Shown piece by piece: positions 34,660 to 46,859 of a stretch of 64,000 bases of DNA (the first letter of the stretch is position 1; each line of letters starts with the position of its first letter). The DNA comes from Heliopora coerulea. Taxonomy: Eukaryota > Cnidaria > Anthozoa > Scleralcyonacea > Helioporidae. The position numbers were made by a program, and so were the translations under genes. The notes below the pieces were generated by a model. It searched no databases and had not been told where the DNA came from. It saw nothing but the letters and a program-made list of their open reading frames with translations. The DNA lies in contig JASJOG010000062.1 in the NCBI GenBank assembly GCA_030142905.1, forward strand, positions 1,416,001-1,480,000, written 5' to 3'.

Positions 34660-36860
34660 ATAAAGAACTTGAGTTACCGCAGGGATTATCTGAAAAAGAA
34701 AGCTGTGAGTCTCAATTCACCCGCATATCATCAACCATATAAGAAATGCAGAAATCAAGTTAACCGTCTTATTAAAGATGTCAAAACAAAATACTTTAGA
34801 ATCAAACTTCAAAACAGCACAAACACCAAGGAGAGCTGGAAGATCATAAATGAGTTACTTCATAAGAAGTCAAAGGCCACTACAATTAATGAGATAATAA
34901 TTAATCACAATACGGTGACTGGAGATGAAAATATTGCCAATGAGTTTAATAACTTCTTTTGTAAAATAGGACCAGAACTTGCCGAAGATATTCCCCAAAC
35001 TGACCGTGACCCCCTATATTATGTGTCTCCTGGAACTAACGTCTTCAAATTCAAAAATATTACCAATGCAGATTTGATGTATGCGTTAAAGGAGATGAAA
35101 GCAGGTAAAGCATCAGGTCTAGATAAGATCTCCAGCAAGTTACTTCAGGCAGCAGGGAATTCTATACATGAATCCCTACTTGTCGGTTTTAACCTTATTC
35201 TGAATACGGGCATTTTCCCAGATGAGATGAAACTTGCTAAAATTACTCTTATTTATAAATCGGGAGAAAAAACTGACTGCGGAAATTATAGACCTATTTC
35301 GGTGATATCTGCAGTAGCCAAAATTCTTGAGAAACTTGTTTATGATCAAGTATTTCACTTTCTTGATGACAATAAAGTTATTTCAAATCAACAGTTAGGA
35401 TTTAGTCCCTTTCACTCAACTGAAACATCATTACTATAATTTGCAAACCAATGCCTTATTAATCTGGACAATGGTCTAGTAAATGGCATTCTATTTCTAG
35501 ATCTCAAAAAAGCTTTCGACACTGTAGACCACAAAATTCTTTTATCCAAACTAGAGCGCTACAGAGTCAGAGGAACTGCTTTAAAGCTATTTCAATTCTA
35601 TCTTCATGGAAGGAAACAAGTATGTATACATCAGAATGCATTGTCGGAGCCTAAAGAAATTACATGCGGTGTTCCTCAGGGATCAAATCTTGGTCCGTTA
35701 CTCTTCCTCTTATACATTAATGATCTTCCAAATTGTTTTGATAAAACTCTAGCATCAATGTTTGCGGACGACACCAATTTATCTTGTCATGGAAAGTCGT
35801 CCGCTGACATTGAAAGCAAACTTAACATTGATCTAGACAACGTACATAAATGGCTAACTGCCAATAAGTTAACACTGAACGAAGAGAAAACGGAATTTAT
35901 GCTGATCGGATCCAGACAGAGACTAAACCAATTTTCCGGTAATCCTAATATAATTCTTGGCAACCATACAATACAACAGGTGCCAAATAAGAAAGTTTTA
36001 GGAGTTATTATTGATGAAAATCTAAAGTGGAATGAACACAATGATGCTCAATGCAAAAACATTTCTAAAGCTATTGCGCTGTTAAGGAGAGCAAAACAGT
36101 TTGTAACTCACGAAGCACTCTTAAATATGTTCAATTCACTTGTACTGCCCCACTTCACCTATTGTTCGATTGTATGGAATGATGGGAACTGCGCTCACAT
36201 TGATAAACTATATAAATTACAAAAGCAAGCCGCTCAAGTGATAACGGGTTCTAATTACGAAATAAAATCAACATAAATTTTTGATGAACTACAATGGGAA
36301 CCTAAAAAAATATTCTTAGGAAACAGGAGAATATTATGACATTCAAGGCGTTGAGAGGCATAACTCCCAGTTACTTATCAGACCGCTTTACCACTTGTCA
36401 TAATGATTCACATCAATTGAGAAGTAATAATAGATAACTTTATTTACAAAAGCCAGAGACGATTTACTTAAGAAAAAGTTTCTCATATCGTGGAGCTATA
36501 TCTTGGAATGACCTACCACCCGTAATCCTTGACAAGTATGAACAACTCTCAGTATACTCATTCAAAAATACACTCAAAAATCATTATGTTAATTTAGAAA
36601 CAAATCTCTCATTAAGTTAACTTAATATAATCTATCTATACTTCAAATTTGTATGTTATTAATATTAAATTCGAACAGCTGTAGTATTTTATTTTTTTAA
36701 GTATAATAGAAATGTGTAAATATTTAGTAATAGATATCTTTGTATAGAGTGAAACGGCCCCTTGAAAACCAGCATTATCTACGCTGAAGGGCTACCGTTT
36801 TAAAATAACTTTAAATAATAATAGATACATAGATACATACATACATACATACGTACATAC
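34660..36860 (+). mobile_element. LINE retrotransposon (CR1/L2/jockey-like group), 5'-truncated
   Basis: Covers most of ORF2 from the linker before the polymerase through the 3' UTR to an (ATAC)n tail at 36830-36860. The 5' end abuts a GATA microsatellite, and the endonuclease domain is absent, as expected after incomplete reverse transcription. The 3' part after 36276 is frame-broken. Confidence 0.88.
34669..36276 (+). pseudogene. LINE reverse transcriptase, one in-frame stop
   Basis: Two open stretches (34669-35439 and 35440-36276) are in the same frame, separated by a single TAA. Motifs in order: KAGKASGLDKISSKLL, LIYKSGEKTDCGNYRPIS, LFLDLKKAFDTVDH (catalytic Asp), CGVPQGSNLGPLLF, MFADDTNL (the catalytic A-DD), then thumb-domain and QKQAAQVITGSNY. 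Polymerase catalytic residues are intact; the stop at 35437-35439 and the C-terminal frameshifts make it defective. Confidence 0.88.
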
Positions 36861-36897
36861 AGTACATATTCACATACATACACATATATCCCCATGT

Positions 36898-37200
36898 GGG
36901 AGTCAGAAATCGTTTTTCTGAGTATAGAGCTTGACGGTCATTCATCTATCTTAAGATATGTCCAAGCTCTCACTTCCAAAACATTAACTGCATCAGTCAT
37001 TATCAATAATACATAGTGGCTTCCGCTTAGGTAGCACACATATATCAAACTTGCACCTTACCTCACCATCTGAGTCTTGGCAGCTCAATGGTTAGAACGT
37101 CTCCCCGGTCATCAGAGGGTTGCGGTTCGATCCCCATGTGGGGCTCAGAAATCGTTTTTCTAGGTATAAAGCTTGACGATCGTTCATCTATCTTAATATA
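36898..37200 (+). repeat. SINE family A, one full and one partial unit
   Basis: Partial unit from 36898 (TGTGGGAGTCAGAAATCG), body with GTGGCTTCCGCTTAGGT, then a tRNA-like head at 37074-37147 with a B box shortened by one G (TTGCGGTTCGATCCCC), then body again. Confidence 0.75.
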
Positions 37201-37212
37201 TGTATATAGATC

Positions 37213-37341
37213 ATCAGTAACAAACTTTATTAAGAAAAGAAGAAACTTACGTTTCGGGGACTGGCCCCTTCTTCAGAATCTGAAGGGGTCGGTCCCCGGA
37301 AAGTAAGTTTCTTCTTTTCTTAATAAAGCTTGTTACTGATA
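37213..37341. repeat. Palindrome with hammerhead-like core
   Basis: Arms TCAGTAACAAACTTTATTAA... (37213-37270) and its inverted partner (37281-37341) around TTCAGAATCT. On the minus strand the centre reads CTGAAGA, a GGGG/CCCC hairpin, then GAAACGTAAG, the same plan as at 20.2 kb. Confidence 0.65.
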
Positions 37342-37409
37342 ATCTATGATTTTTAACTTTATGTTCGAGCGGGCTTTTGATGATTATATATATATATACA
37401 TATATACAT

Positions 37410-38738
37410 ACAGTCCTGGCAAAAAGTCTGGAATATGCTCCACTGTTTTCCTTTTACCAGAATATATTGTGATAAATCATAAAGTACTGAACGTTGTGAT
37501 TCATCTACTTCAAAGAAAACCTTAAAATGGTATTCCTTAGACACTAACTTTAAAACCTGGGTACTAGGTATGCCCATGATTCCTTACACAATAAGTAATG
37601 TTGATTAAAGATGGCTGAACTGTCACCGAAGAAGAGAGCACATGTTGCAGAAATGGACCTTCGAGGCCTCGAGCAACAGGACATCGCAATCAAACTTGGT
37701 ATTTCACAAGGTACAGTGTCGAAAACGCTTAAACGCATTAGAAACAATGATTTTGAGGGTGATTTGAGGTCCAAAACTAGATCTGGTAGACCATTAAAGA
37801 TTTCTCCTTAAACTGACCGAAGAATTCGACGCTTAGTGCAAAATGACCCTATCTCGTCTGCTGATATTGTATTCCAACTGAATCTTTCAGAAAAGGCAAG
37901 CCCACGGACTGTGAGGCATCGTCTTAGCAAAAAGTTAGGTTTAATAGCATATAAACCTGCAAAGAAGCCTCTTCTTTCATCTAAAAATATACGTGGTCGC
38001 CTCAACTTTTGCAAAAAATACAAGGATTGGACACCACAGCAATGGATGAAAGTAATGTTTAGTGATGAGGCAATGATTGTCCAATTTTCTCGATCAAAAC
38101 AGTTTGTGAGAAGACCACCTAATCAGAGATATATGCCCAAGTTTACAACTACTACTGTGAAGAATGCTCCCTCGGTTATGGTGTGGGGATGCATATCAGG
38201 AAAGGGTAGGGGTTCACTGTGGATCATGCCTAAAAACACAACCATCACCTCAAAAGTATACTTGGATATTCTGAAGGAAAAGCTAGAACCATCCATGACT
38301 ATTTTGGGCTGTGACACTTTCCAGCAAGATGGTGCTCCAGTCCACACAGCAAAAATAGTGAAAACGTGGCTTTCAGGGAAGAACATCAAGGTCTTAGATT
38401 GGCCAGGCAGCAGCCCTCAATGTTATTGAAAACTGCTGACAGACATCCTGCATCTCTTGAAGATCTTGTTAAGGTTATTAAGGACGTCTGGATGACTGAA
38501 ATAACACCTGAATACTGTGAAAACCTAGTGAAATCAATGCCCAAGAGAATACAAGCAGTCATGAAAAATAAGGGTTATCCTACAAAATACTAAGAGTTTT
38601 GGGCTTATGCTTAACGTTAAAATCGCTTCTAAGAGTTGTGTGCAATTCAAAATCAATTTTGTTTTCATGGAATTGTCATTCTTCCTAATATTCAAAATTT
38701 GACCTTTTTGATGTAATATTCCAGACTTCTTGCCAGGA

Positions 38739-38741
<3 letters not shown>
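37410..38741 (+). mobile_element. Tc1-family transposon
   Basis: Inverted ends CAGTCCTGGCAAAAAGTCTG and its mirror at 38741 (one mismatch over 25 bp), flanked by TA on both sides and set in an AT microsatellite. Contains a decayed transposase gene. Confidence 0.9.
37611..38593 (+). pseudogene. Tc1 transposase pseudogene
   Basis: Starts MAELSPKKRAHVAEMDLRG with two helix-turn-helix regions (GISQGTVSKTLKRI; SPRTVRHRLSKKLG). A TAA at 37809-37811 interrupts the linker in frame. MFSDEAMI and FQQDGAPVHTAK carry the first two catalytic Asp. After WPGSSPQ the LNPIEN segment with the third catalytic Glu is damaged by a small deletion and frameshift; the last 50 residues continue in another frame to YPTKY. 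Confidence 0.88.

Positions 38742-38783
<42 letters not shown>
38742..38783. repeat. (TA)n microsatellite
   Basis: Pure TA run that received the Tc1 insertion; its other half lies at 37384-37409. Confidence 0.9.
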
Positions 38784-38788
<5 letters not shown>

Positions 38789-39127
38789 TAAAAACTGAGC
38801 AGGAGTGCTTTATTGGGATTTAAAACACGAGGCGATTCTAAGAAAATGTTCCTGAACACCAGGGGGGAATGGAACAATTAACCTATTGGTCACTGATGAG
38901 ACGACTTAATCCTGTGTTCAGAAATCGCCTTCAAATTATACCCCTGAGTGGCGTTGTCGTCAGATGGGACTGATAAGAAACAATGTACGTAAGTGTCCCT
39001 AACTCGTTCCTGGCAGGGTAAGTCTTTCATTATTTTTCTCTGGCTAACGTCCAGGGCCGTCGGAACGGGGATGTAGGGGGTGTAACAGCCCACGATATTT
39101 ATGGGTGATGAAATTCAGGTAAATTAC

Positions 39128-41414
39128 GGGTTGATTCAACATTAATATTAACAAATTATTTGAGAAGCTGGTATATGAGCAACTCAACACAGATCTAACC
39201 CAAAATAATGTTCTTACACCTGGCCAGTCTGAATTTCGTAAAGGCCATTCCACTGCAACATCTTTATTAAACACAAGCGATACTTGTTTGGTTAATATTG
39301 ATCGTGGTCTTATAAATGGTGTTATGTTTCTTGATTTAAAAAAAGAAAAACCTTTGACATGTAGACCACATCACCACAATATACTAGTAAAAATATTGGA
39401 GTTATATGGAGTTTGAGGTATCGCATTACAACGGTTCATCGCGTATCTGAGTAACCGTGATCAAGTTTGTAAGGTGGGCAAAACCCTGTCTTCTATAAAG
39501 AGTGTAAAAACTGGATTTACTCGAGGGTTAAATCTCGGTCCTTTGTTATTTTTAATTTAAATAAATGATCTACCTGACCGCCTAAGGGATTCCACTCCTG
39601 CACTATTTGTTGATGATACTCAATGTTACTGTAACTGTCACCTCCTCCCAAGATATTGAAGAGAAATTAAATAGAGAAGTAAATAACTTGCATTCCTGAC
39701 TATTAGCAAATGGATTATCTTTGAATGTTAGCAAGACTGAGTCAGTGGCGCATTCAAGGGGGGAGGCTTAGGGAGGTGTAAGCCCCTCCCTTAGCAGTCA
39801 CATACAGATGTCTATTTCCTTCCACGAATAAAAATTAAAGAATTAACGTAAAATCAAAAGGAAACAGCGTAGATGGTACGATACCTCTGGCAGACAACTG
39901 TGAAATGCTATAATTTCTGTCACCTTACTAGTGTGTTGTGTATAAGGACTGTCAAGTCTTAATCAGGTGGTCCAACCATCCCGATTTCGTCTGGATTATC
40001 CCGATTTTGAATGAAAATTCCGACCAACATACTGTCGGGATAGGGAAAATCCCGATTTTGACATCTGCTTCCAGGAATAACAAGCCTAGGGAGATATTTT
40101 CGTCAAATTCTAATAGTTCAGATATCTTTCGGAGACCCGGTTAAAAAATGGCGTCAGTGGTAAACAGGTAGAGGAAAAGAATAGGACATAAATTAGACTG
40201 ATAGCCGTTTCGTAAGTTAGTAACATCCGATTTCACAAACTTCGTCTCGATGAATATGTCTCAGTCTGAGGAATTACGATACTTTGTCTTTCATTTCAGT
40301 AGCATTCAGTTTTAATTAAAAAACAGGCGCAAAATAACGATCAATTTACCGATCATTTTTCACAGAAATTGTCGTCTGGGATTGCTAGAAATGGTGCTTC
40401 AAGATTTCAAAATTTTCTAGGGGAGCATGCCCTCCAGACCGCCTTGTCAAATACCGATTTGGTGAGGTCCTTAGGTTGGACAGTCTGCTTAATGTCGGAA
40501 TTGGCCTCGTAAAGACTCGAAAATGTAAAATATTCCTGGGGGAGCATGCTGCCAAAGCCTCCAAGTGGAAGCTGATTTAACATTTCTAGGCCTATTTACA
40601 AAAATCCTGGATGCGCCGTTGGACTGAGTATATGATCATTGGATCTAGGAAAAGAATGTCACGCATTGAAATCGATCCTCGAGTTTCTATTAAGAACTAA
40701 GCTATTAATCGTGTAGGCAACACCAAAACATTTGGTGTATTCACTGATGAGAATATATCATGGAAAATCCATATTGAACAGGTTTGCAAAAAAGTCTCCA
40801 AAGGAATAAGTGTTGTACGGAGAGTAAAGGATGTAATTAGTAAAGAAAGTTTAGACTTTAGTGCTACCTCACCTTGATTATTGTTCCCTCGGATGGGACA
40901 ACTGTGCAAATGAACTAAAAGCACGGTTGCAAAAACTACAGAACAAAGCAGCTCGTGTAATCACGGAAAGCAGTTACTGCTCATCAGCAACCGACACTGA
41001 TGAAATTGGAATGGAATACGCTTCAATATAGAAGGGCTGAGCAGTTGTTGTCATTATTTAATAAAGGCATTAGTGGAAACTCACAATTAAATCATGTGTT
41101 AAATCATGATTGTTATGATTTAAGAAGTAATAATACTAAACTGTATTTACCCAAACCGAACACCAATGTCATGAAAAGAACACTTAGGTATCGAAGTGCC
41201 ATGATCTCGAACTCTTTCTCTCAAAACAATTAATTATACATTTGATTTTAAAGTCAGGACTTCTAACTTTTACCATTTTTATTCTTGTACATAATGTTTT
41301 AGGTTTAAAATATTAGATTTAATTGTAAATATAAACTCTTAATATCTCGTAATTTACCACACGACCCTAGGAAAAGCAACCCCATGATGGACTGATGCGG
41401 CTACCGCGTAAGTA
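39128..41414 (+). mobile_element. Decayed LINE fragment interrupted by a hAT element
   Basis: Flanked by the 17-bp duplication AAATTCAGGTAAATTAC (39111-39127) and AAATTCAGGTAAACTAC (41415-41431), one mismatch. Reads FEKLVYEQLN, GQSEFRKGHSTATSLL, GVMFLDLKK, LGPLLFL, then ALFVDDTQ. After the hAT insertion it resumes with YMIIGSRKRM and TKTFGVFTDENISW. The C-terminus LEWNTLQYRRAEQLLSLFNK is at 41003. Many stops and frameshifts; related to but distinct from the LINE at 34.7 kb. Confidence 0.85.
39743..40621. mobile_element. Non-autonomous hAT element inside the LINE
   Basis: Inverted ends CAGTGGCGCATTCAAGG and CCTGGATGCGCCGTTG; exact 8-bp duplication GACTGAGT at 39735-39742 and 40622-40629. 879 bp, no transposase, GC-rich ends. 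Confidence 0.88.
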
Positions 41415-43019
41415 AAATTCAGGTAAACTACAAAACAACTAATTTGGCAAGTAAATGTCAACGGAAGGAGAAGTCATTAAGTGTTTCAAAAGGCAAAAGG
41501 CCTTTCCTTTGTTGGAATCCGAGAATGCTACTGGAAGATCGTGCCACAGCAGTTTCCAGTTTCAGACATTTTAAATACAGAAACCTTGTGATCCTATCGG
41601 ATGAAACTAGGAATTTTGAAGGATGGGAGTCAGAGAGAGGTATCAAGGCACCATCGTGGCGATTTTGATAATTTCGAGTGCAGCAGATCTACGTGGCTTT
41701 GGTGAATGGTGAAAAAAAAAACCTGCCAGGACATACGTAAGACCTCCCACAAAAAGGGCAGGGGTGGTTATCCCCCAACCCTCCTCTAGTTGTGCCCCTG
41801 ATAAATAGGAAATATTTTCGCGTAAATAACAAATAATTTGAAAAGTCAGGTAAACCTTTGCTTCCCAATGCCCTTCGTCGGTTTTCTTCATAAGGGCCCT
41901 GCTGAAGTCAGACAGTTTCACTCGCGAATGGAAGACATTCTGCCAAGAAGGGTTAATGCGCACATCATAGAGCGGATATCATTTACAACTCTGTAATGAT
42001 TTACAGATATTAGGGAAGAATATTGAAAACGTGGCATCTTAAAGGGAATTATCCATACCGCTGATGATACAACATAGCCATGCAAAATTCCAGTGTAATG
42101 CGCTAATTCAAGCATTTTGTGTCTTGCCATAATTAACATTTCCCATGGAGAGCAGATATAACGAGAAAAATTTCTAAGTCAACTTGTTGTAAGAATGAGA
42201 AATGTTCCATTCTAATTCTGAAGAGTATATCTTTCGCCCTTTTTCCACAGGAAACAGTTATGATAACATCAAACCAAAGATATAAATTGAGTAGTGTCAA
42301 ATCTGGATATCTGAATATCTATATTTCGAATATCTTTACTATCATTGTTTTTTAAGTGCTAATTTTTGTGACTTAACTTTGCAAGGGCACAAAATCCAAC
42401 TAGATCGGATTGCATTCTCCCTAATATTTTCGTAATTGAAAGAGGAATTTCCTTTCTTTCATTCTTATTAGATTTATCTTTTTAGCATTGCTATGAACAA
42501 TGTGTCAGCAATTCAAAAAAACGTATCACTGTACAGTAAAAAAAAATGTACCTCCGTAGGAACAATGCAGTGCCTCGATAACTGTTAAGCTGACCCGATG
42601 CACTCGTGAATCTCCGTGAATAACCTGCTGTCAACAAATGCGCGTGGCAGCTCGTGTAATTATCGCTTAGAACTGTAATTATCTTCGTCTTACAGTGAAA
42701 TTGCGGTGCAAGTAGGTTTTGATTGCGTTGTACTATAGGTTGTTAAGTGACTTGAATACTTGTTAGTTGCCACGTCAAACGAACGGAATTCTTCGAATCA
42801 GATTGGATTTTGCGAAACAACGTTAGGATCTGTTTGGACAAACAGGTGAAAAGCTCAGACGGGTTTGGGATCAAGGTTTCAGGCCAACTCTGCCATTCAT
42901 GGGCTGTTAATCTGATCCGGCGCCAAGATCTACTTTACATGGCTTACTTTCTTACACACCTTCATACACACTAATTTGCCATTTTATTTGTTCTTTTGTT
43001 CATTCGTTCATTGGTTCAT

Positions 43020-43440
43020 TAGTTCATTCGTTCATTAATTCGTTCGTTCCTTCCCTCCTTCCCTCCTTCATTCCTATCTATCTACCAACCTACCTACCTA
43101 CCTACCTACCTACCTACCTACCTACCTACTTACATACTACCTACCTATCTACCTACCTAGTAACCTACCTACCTACTTACCTACCTACCTACCTACCTGC
43201 CTGCCTACCTACCTACCTACCCACCTACTATCCCTCCGTCTATCATTCCCTTCTTTGTCCGTTCGATCGTTGTTCATTTCTCTCTTCCTTCCTTCCTTTC
43301 TTCTTTCCTCTCTTCCTTCCTTCCATCCATTCATCTTTCCTTCCTTCTTTCCTTCACTCCTTCCTTTCTTCCTTCCTTTTTTCATCCTTTCTTTTCATTC
43401 TTTCTTCATTCCTTCCAACTGCCCGTCAATTATTCCTTGC
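43020..43440. repeat. Compound TTCA / CCTA / TTCC microsatellite
   Basis: Runs of (ATTCGTTC), then (CTAC)n with CTGC variants, then pyrimidine-rich (TTCC)n to about 43435. The long Ser/Phe/Pro frame across it is not a gene. Confidence 0.95.
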
Positions 43441-43635
43441 TGAAGGTTGGTCCGCCTTCGAAAAGTAAAATTGTCCAGCGTTATCCAAGGTACTTAAGGG
43501 CCACCACTTTCAGGAAAGGGTAATTTTTCGACACATGCCTCCGACAAGGCCCGGTGTAAGATTAGCTTTGATAAATTGGTTAGTTAAAAATTACTTCTGA
43601 AGCTATTTCAACCTTCTTTAAATAAAGTTTTAGGA

Positions 43636-43702
43636 TAATCAATAATAATAATAATCAATAATAATAATCAATCATAATAATAATAATCATAATCATAATA
43701 AC
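43636..43702. repeat. (AAT)n-like microsatellite
   Basis: Interrupted ATA/ATC triplet repeat. Confidence 0.8.
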
Positions 43703-44819
43703 TGTCGTACGAGTATCGATCTAGAGAAATTTTAATTCACTGGATATCAAATTATCCTGGTAATGATCGTAGCTGTGTTTTGGAAACATAAGTTCTGTGT
43801 GGCCCCAGATTACTCAAATTTTTTCTCATAAAATTATTTTCATGGTAAATTGTGTCCCTCTCTGCTAGTCCCCTTTCTAAGTGGATACATCTGCAGTCAA
43901 CTCTTGCAAAATGCGTGCTTCATGTGTTTTATGTGCCTGTTTAATTTCCAATAAGAATTTCCCCAAATTGTTCAAATTTCTTTGTTATAAAATTACTCTA
44001 GGGCCAAATTGTTCTTCCTTGGTGTAAGTCCTCTCTTTAATTCAATATTTCGTATGTCGCTCTCCCAAAATATGCAGTTTTACTTTTCAGTGTTTTGAAA
44101 CGCAAAATAGAGTGGATGCCATACTGTTTATCGATTTAGTAGATTATTAGATTTAGAAAATGGACCAGTGACTATGGGACAATATTTTTCAGTATATTTA
44201 GGAAAATTTTAAGAGCAATAGACAAGTATATGATAGATTCTTTGGATTATTTAATTGCTTATACGAGAATTAAACAGATGTTAATCCTTGCGGCGTTGTT
44301 TCGTATCGTGGTCAAACGGACAATTAAATATCTGATGAATAAATTTATTAGTAAAACTTGTAACATCAGGGACGTTTTAGAAGGAACATTCGTAAGCATT
44401 GCTTTTTCAATCGTATTATTGATTTATGGAACGGCCGGCCAGCAAGTGCTAGAATAAATGAGGGTTTGGTCTTCATTATGTATAGCTTTTCTTCTACGCA
44501 GAGGTTACTCCATTTTCCTAGAATTACAGCTACTGAATTACATTTAGGAATTAAAAACAAAGGAAAGGAACGGGTGACAGGTTGTCCCAGTCTAAAACAC
44601 GGGAGAAGACCCGATATCTTTTTTTCAGAAGTTACCTTAAGCAGACCTCAACAAATTAATTCCATCGCCTAAACCACCCAATAACAGAATAGTCAAATTG
44701 GAATCTCACAAGTTGCTTCAAGATTGTTCACCGCATGAAGCTCTGAGCCAAGTAAAAATGAGAAAAAATTAACTGTTGACATACATATATACATATGTAT
44801 ATAAGCATATATATAGTTA

Positions 44820-46398
44820 AAAGGTTTAGTGTGGCAAAAGGAAGAAACAATATGCAATAGTATATTAACCATTCATATCAAGTTGTTGCAAAAACGTTTT
44901 TGCTTTATTAGCTCTTCAGGTGCAATGGATTTACTGAATGGTATCTGGTATTTATATTTACAAGTTTGAATTAATTAACGTCTTATTATTTGTTATGGTA
45001 ATTATGTGAGTTATTATAAGAGTCATCTAATATTTACATAGTTTATTATCATAAATAGGTACTAAACAACTGCTAATTAAAGGTCCAATTGGTATTTAAA
45101 TCTGGTTGAAGTATATTTATGATTTCTAGTTCTTTTCTTTCCCTAAATAGTCGGGTGGAATTTTCACATTGGTATATAGGCATAATGTTGAAATGTCCAT
45201 TACTGCATTTCGCTATGTGTTCACTGATGTCTGAGTGTCGATATTCTTTGTGCTTTATTTGTTCCTTGTGAATGGTAACTCCTTTCCGCAAATTTTTAGT
45301 TTGACCCACGTCAAAACTTTCGCATTTTGGACAAATCATTACATAAATAACGTTTTTAGACTTGCAGTCCATCGCAGTTTTTATTTGCCAATGTTTTCCG
45401 TTTTTCAGCGTTAATGAATTGCCGGTAATTATGATATCGCATGTGCTGCATCTGGATTCATGACATGTCGATATGCTTGTGGTAGGTTTCTCCGAGGTAA
45501 AGTGTGCTTTAGTCAAGTGCTGTTTTAAGTTCTTTGGCTGGCGTCAGCTGATCAGCAAGTTTGTTTTGTCCTGTATGGGCTTCATTTTATGAGAGTTGTT
45601 GAGGAATTTTAGGTCTTCTTTGATTTTTCCGATGATTTGGGGATTATTGGGATTGTGAGTTATGACTAATTGGAGTGAATCTTTGTTCTCTATTGTCCTC
45701 TTTGTCGATTTCAGTTCCATTACAGTCAGGGATGTTGCTTTCTCGATGCCCTTTGAAATTATATTTTTGGGATAATTTTGTTTCCTTAAAAAATGTTCAA
45801 GTTCCGCCAATCTTCTTCTTCCAACGTCTGGTTCAGGTACGATGAGGCATATTCGTCGCGCAAGTGAGTAGGAAATGTTTTGTTTCGTGTGTTTCTGGTG
45901 ACAAGAATTATAGTTTAAATACTGGTGCGTGTCCGTTTCTTTGTTGAAAATGTCCGTGTGTAGCTTTCCTCCGTCCTTGTATAATAAAATGTCTAGAAAT
46001 GGAAGTTTTTTGTTGTCTTTTTCCATAGTAAATTTAATGTTTTCGTGAAGGTCGTTCAGCAGGTCGTAGAATTTCATCAAATCCTCCTCAGATCTTTTCC
46101 AAATTATAAAACAATCGTCCAAAAATCTCTTGAAAAGTTTTATAAAATCGTCTTTGTCTTCGTTTCCAAAGGTGTTTTCGTACCTTGAATACAGTTCTTT
46201 CTCAAGGTAACCCATCACTAGTGTTGCATATGTGGGGGCCATTTTAGTTCCCATAGCTGTTCCTTGAATTTGTCTATAAAATTTTCCATCAAAGTGAAAT
46301 GTATTTTCTTTTAACACAATGGAAATTGTTGCGAGGATAAATTCTTTGGAGAATGGTCGGGCTGTCGAGCCTTTATAGTTGTTCAGCCAGTATTTCAC
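44820..46398 (-). mobile_element. Penelope-like element with GIY-YIG endonuclease
   Basis: Minus-strand retroelement: reverse transcriptase then GIY-YIG domain then 3' UTR, inserted into a mariner transposon. The 3' UTR contains a hammerhead-like remnant. The 5' end is truncated at the mariner junction near 46398. Confidence 0.85.
44887..44922 (-). ncRNA. Eroded hammerhead-like motif in PLE 3' UTR
   Basis: Minus strand: CTGAAGA, GCT-loop-AGC, AAAAC where GAAAC is required. The G to A change would abolish the catalytic core. Confidence 0.35.
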
Positions 46399-46578
46399 GT
46401 TTTGGTCCAGGCACTGCTGATAACGTGGACAGATGGAATTGCAAACATTATGAATTATGGTAATTTCATTTGGTATTTGGGTGCATTCTCTTTCAATTGC
46501 TGCTCTCAACTCATTGATTGTTACAGGTTTTGTGCTACAAACCTTATCTTTGACATATCCCCGTAAAAAAAAGTCCAC
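45073..46578 (-). pseudogene. Penelope-like RT/GIY-YIG reading frame with mariner-derived N-terminus
   Basis: Frame from 46578 to 45544 and from 45516 to 45073 is one frame with a single TGA at 45544-45546, where the family usually has an Arg (likely CGA to TGA). Residues 1-60 (FFLRGYVKDKVCSTKP, CPRYQQCLDQN) are the end of a mariner-type transposase. From VKYWLNN on it is PLE: QIQGTAMGTKMAPTYATL and the polymerase FLDD box (KRFLDDCFIIW). The GIY-YIG domain shows NVIYVMICPKC, VGQTKNLRK and FRERKELEIIN. In FDVGQT the usual Tyr is Asp. Confidence 0.87.
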
Positions 46579-46820
46579 AGGCGGGAGGTCTGGTGAACGT
46601 GGGGGGAATTCAATGTTATATCTTCACCCAATCCATCTGTTCAGCAGATTTTCGTAAGTTAGGCTCTCATATCACAATGGTCGTGGGAAGGTGCTCCATC
46701 TTGCTGGAAATAAAACTCCTCATCTCCAAATTGCTCATGAATGCGTGGCATTCGAAAGAAAGTTTGTTATAGTGAGTTATCATCATTCAAAGTGTGTATA
46801 CATTTTTTTGGGACACCCTG
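46399..46820 (-). pseudogene. Mariner-like transposon remnant
   Basis: Terminal repeat ACAGGGTGTCCCAAAAAAA at 46820 on the minus strand, then a large internal deletion, FYFQQDGAPSH (second catalytic Asp region), RWIG, PPRSPDLPPVDFFLRGY (third-acidic-residue region), ending in the PLE junction. Only one terminus was found. Confidence 0.8.
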
Positions 46821-46853
<33 letters not shown>

Positions 46854-46859
46854 TTAAGG

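Noticed and set aside
39052..41801. Outer hAT element with ends CAGGGCCGTCGG and TTGTGCCCCTG
   Set aside because: Flanking octamers do not match, so the boundaries are not proven.
44230..44672. Small hydrophobic frames
   Set aside because: No start context, splice sites or family match.
44760..44825. Second terminus of the mariner beyond the PLE
   Set aside because: No GGTGTCCC-like inverted end visible; only TA-rich sequence.
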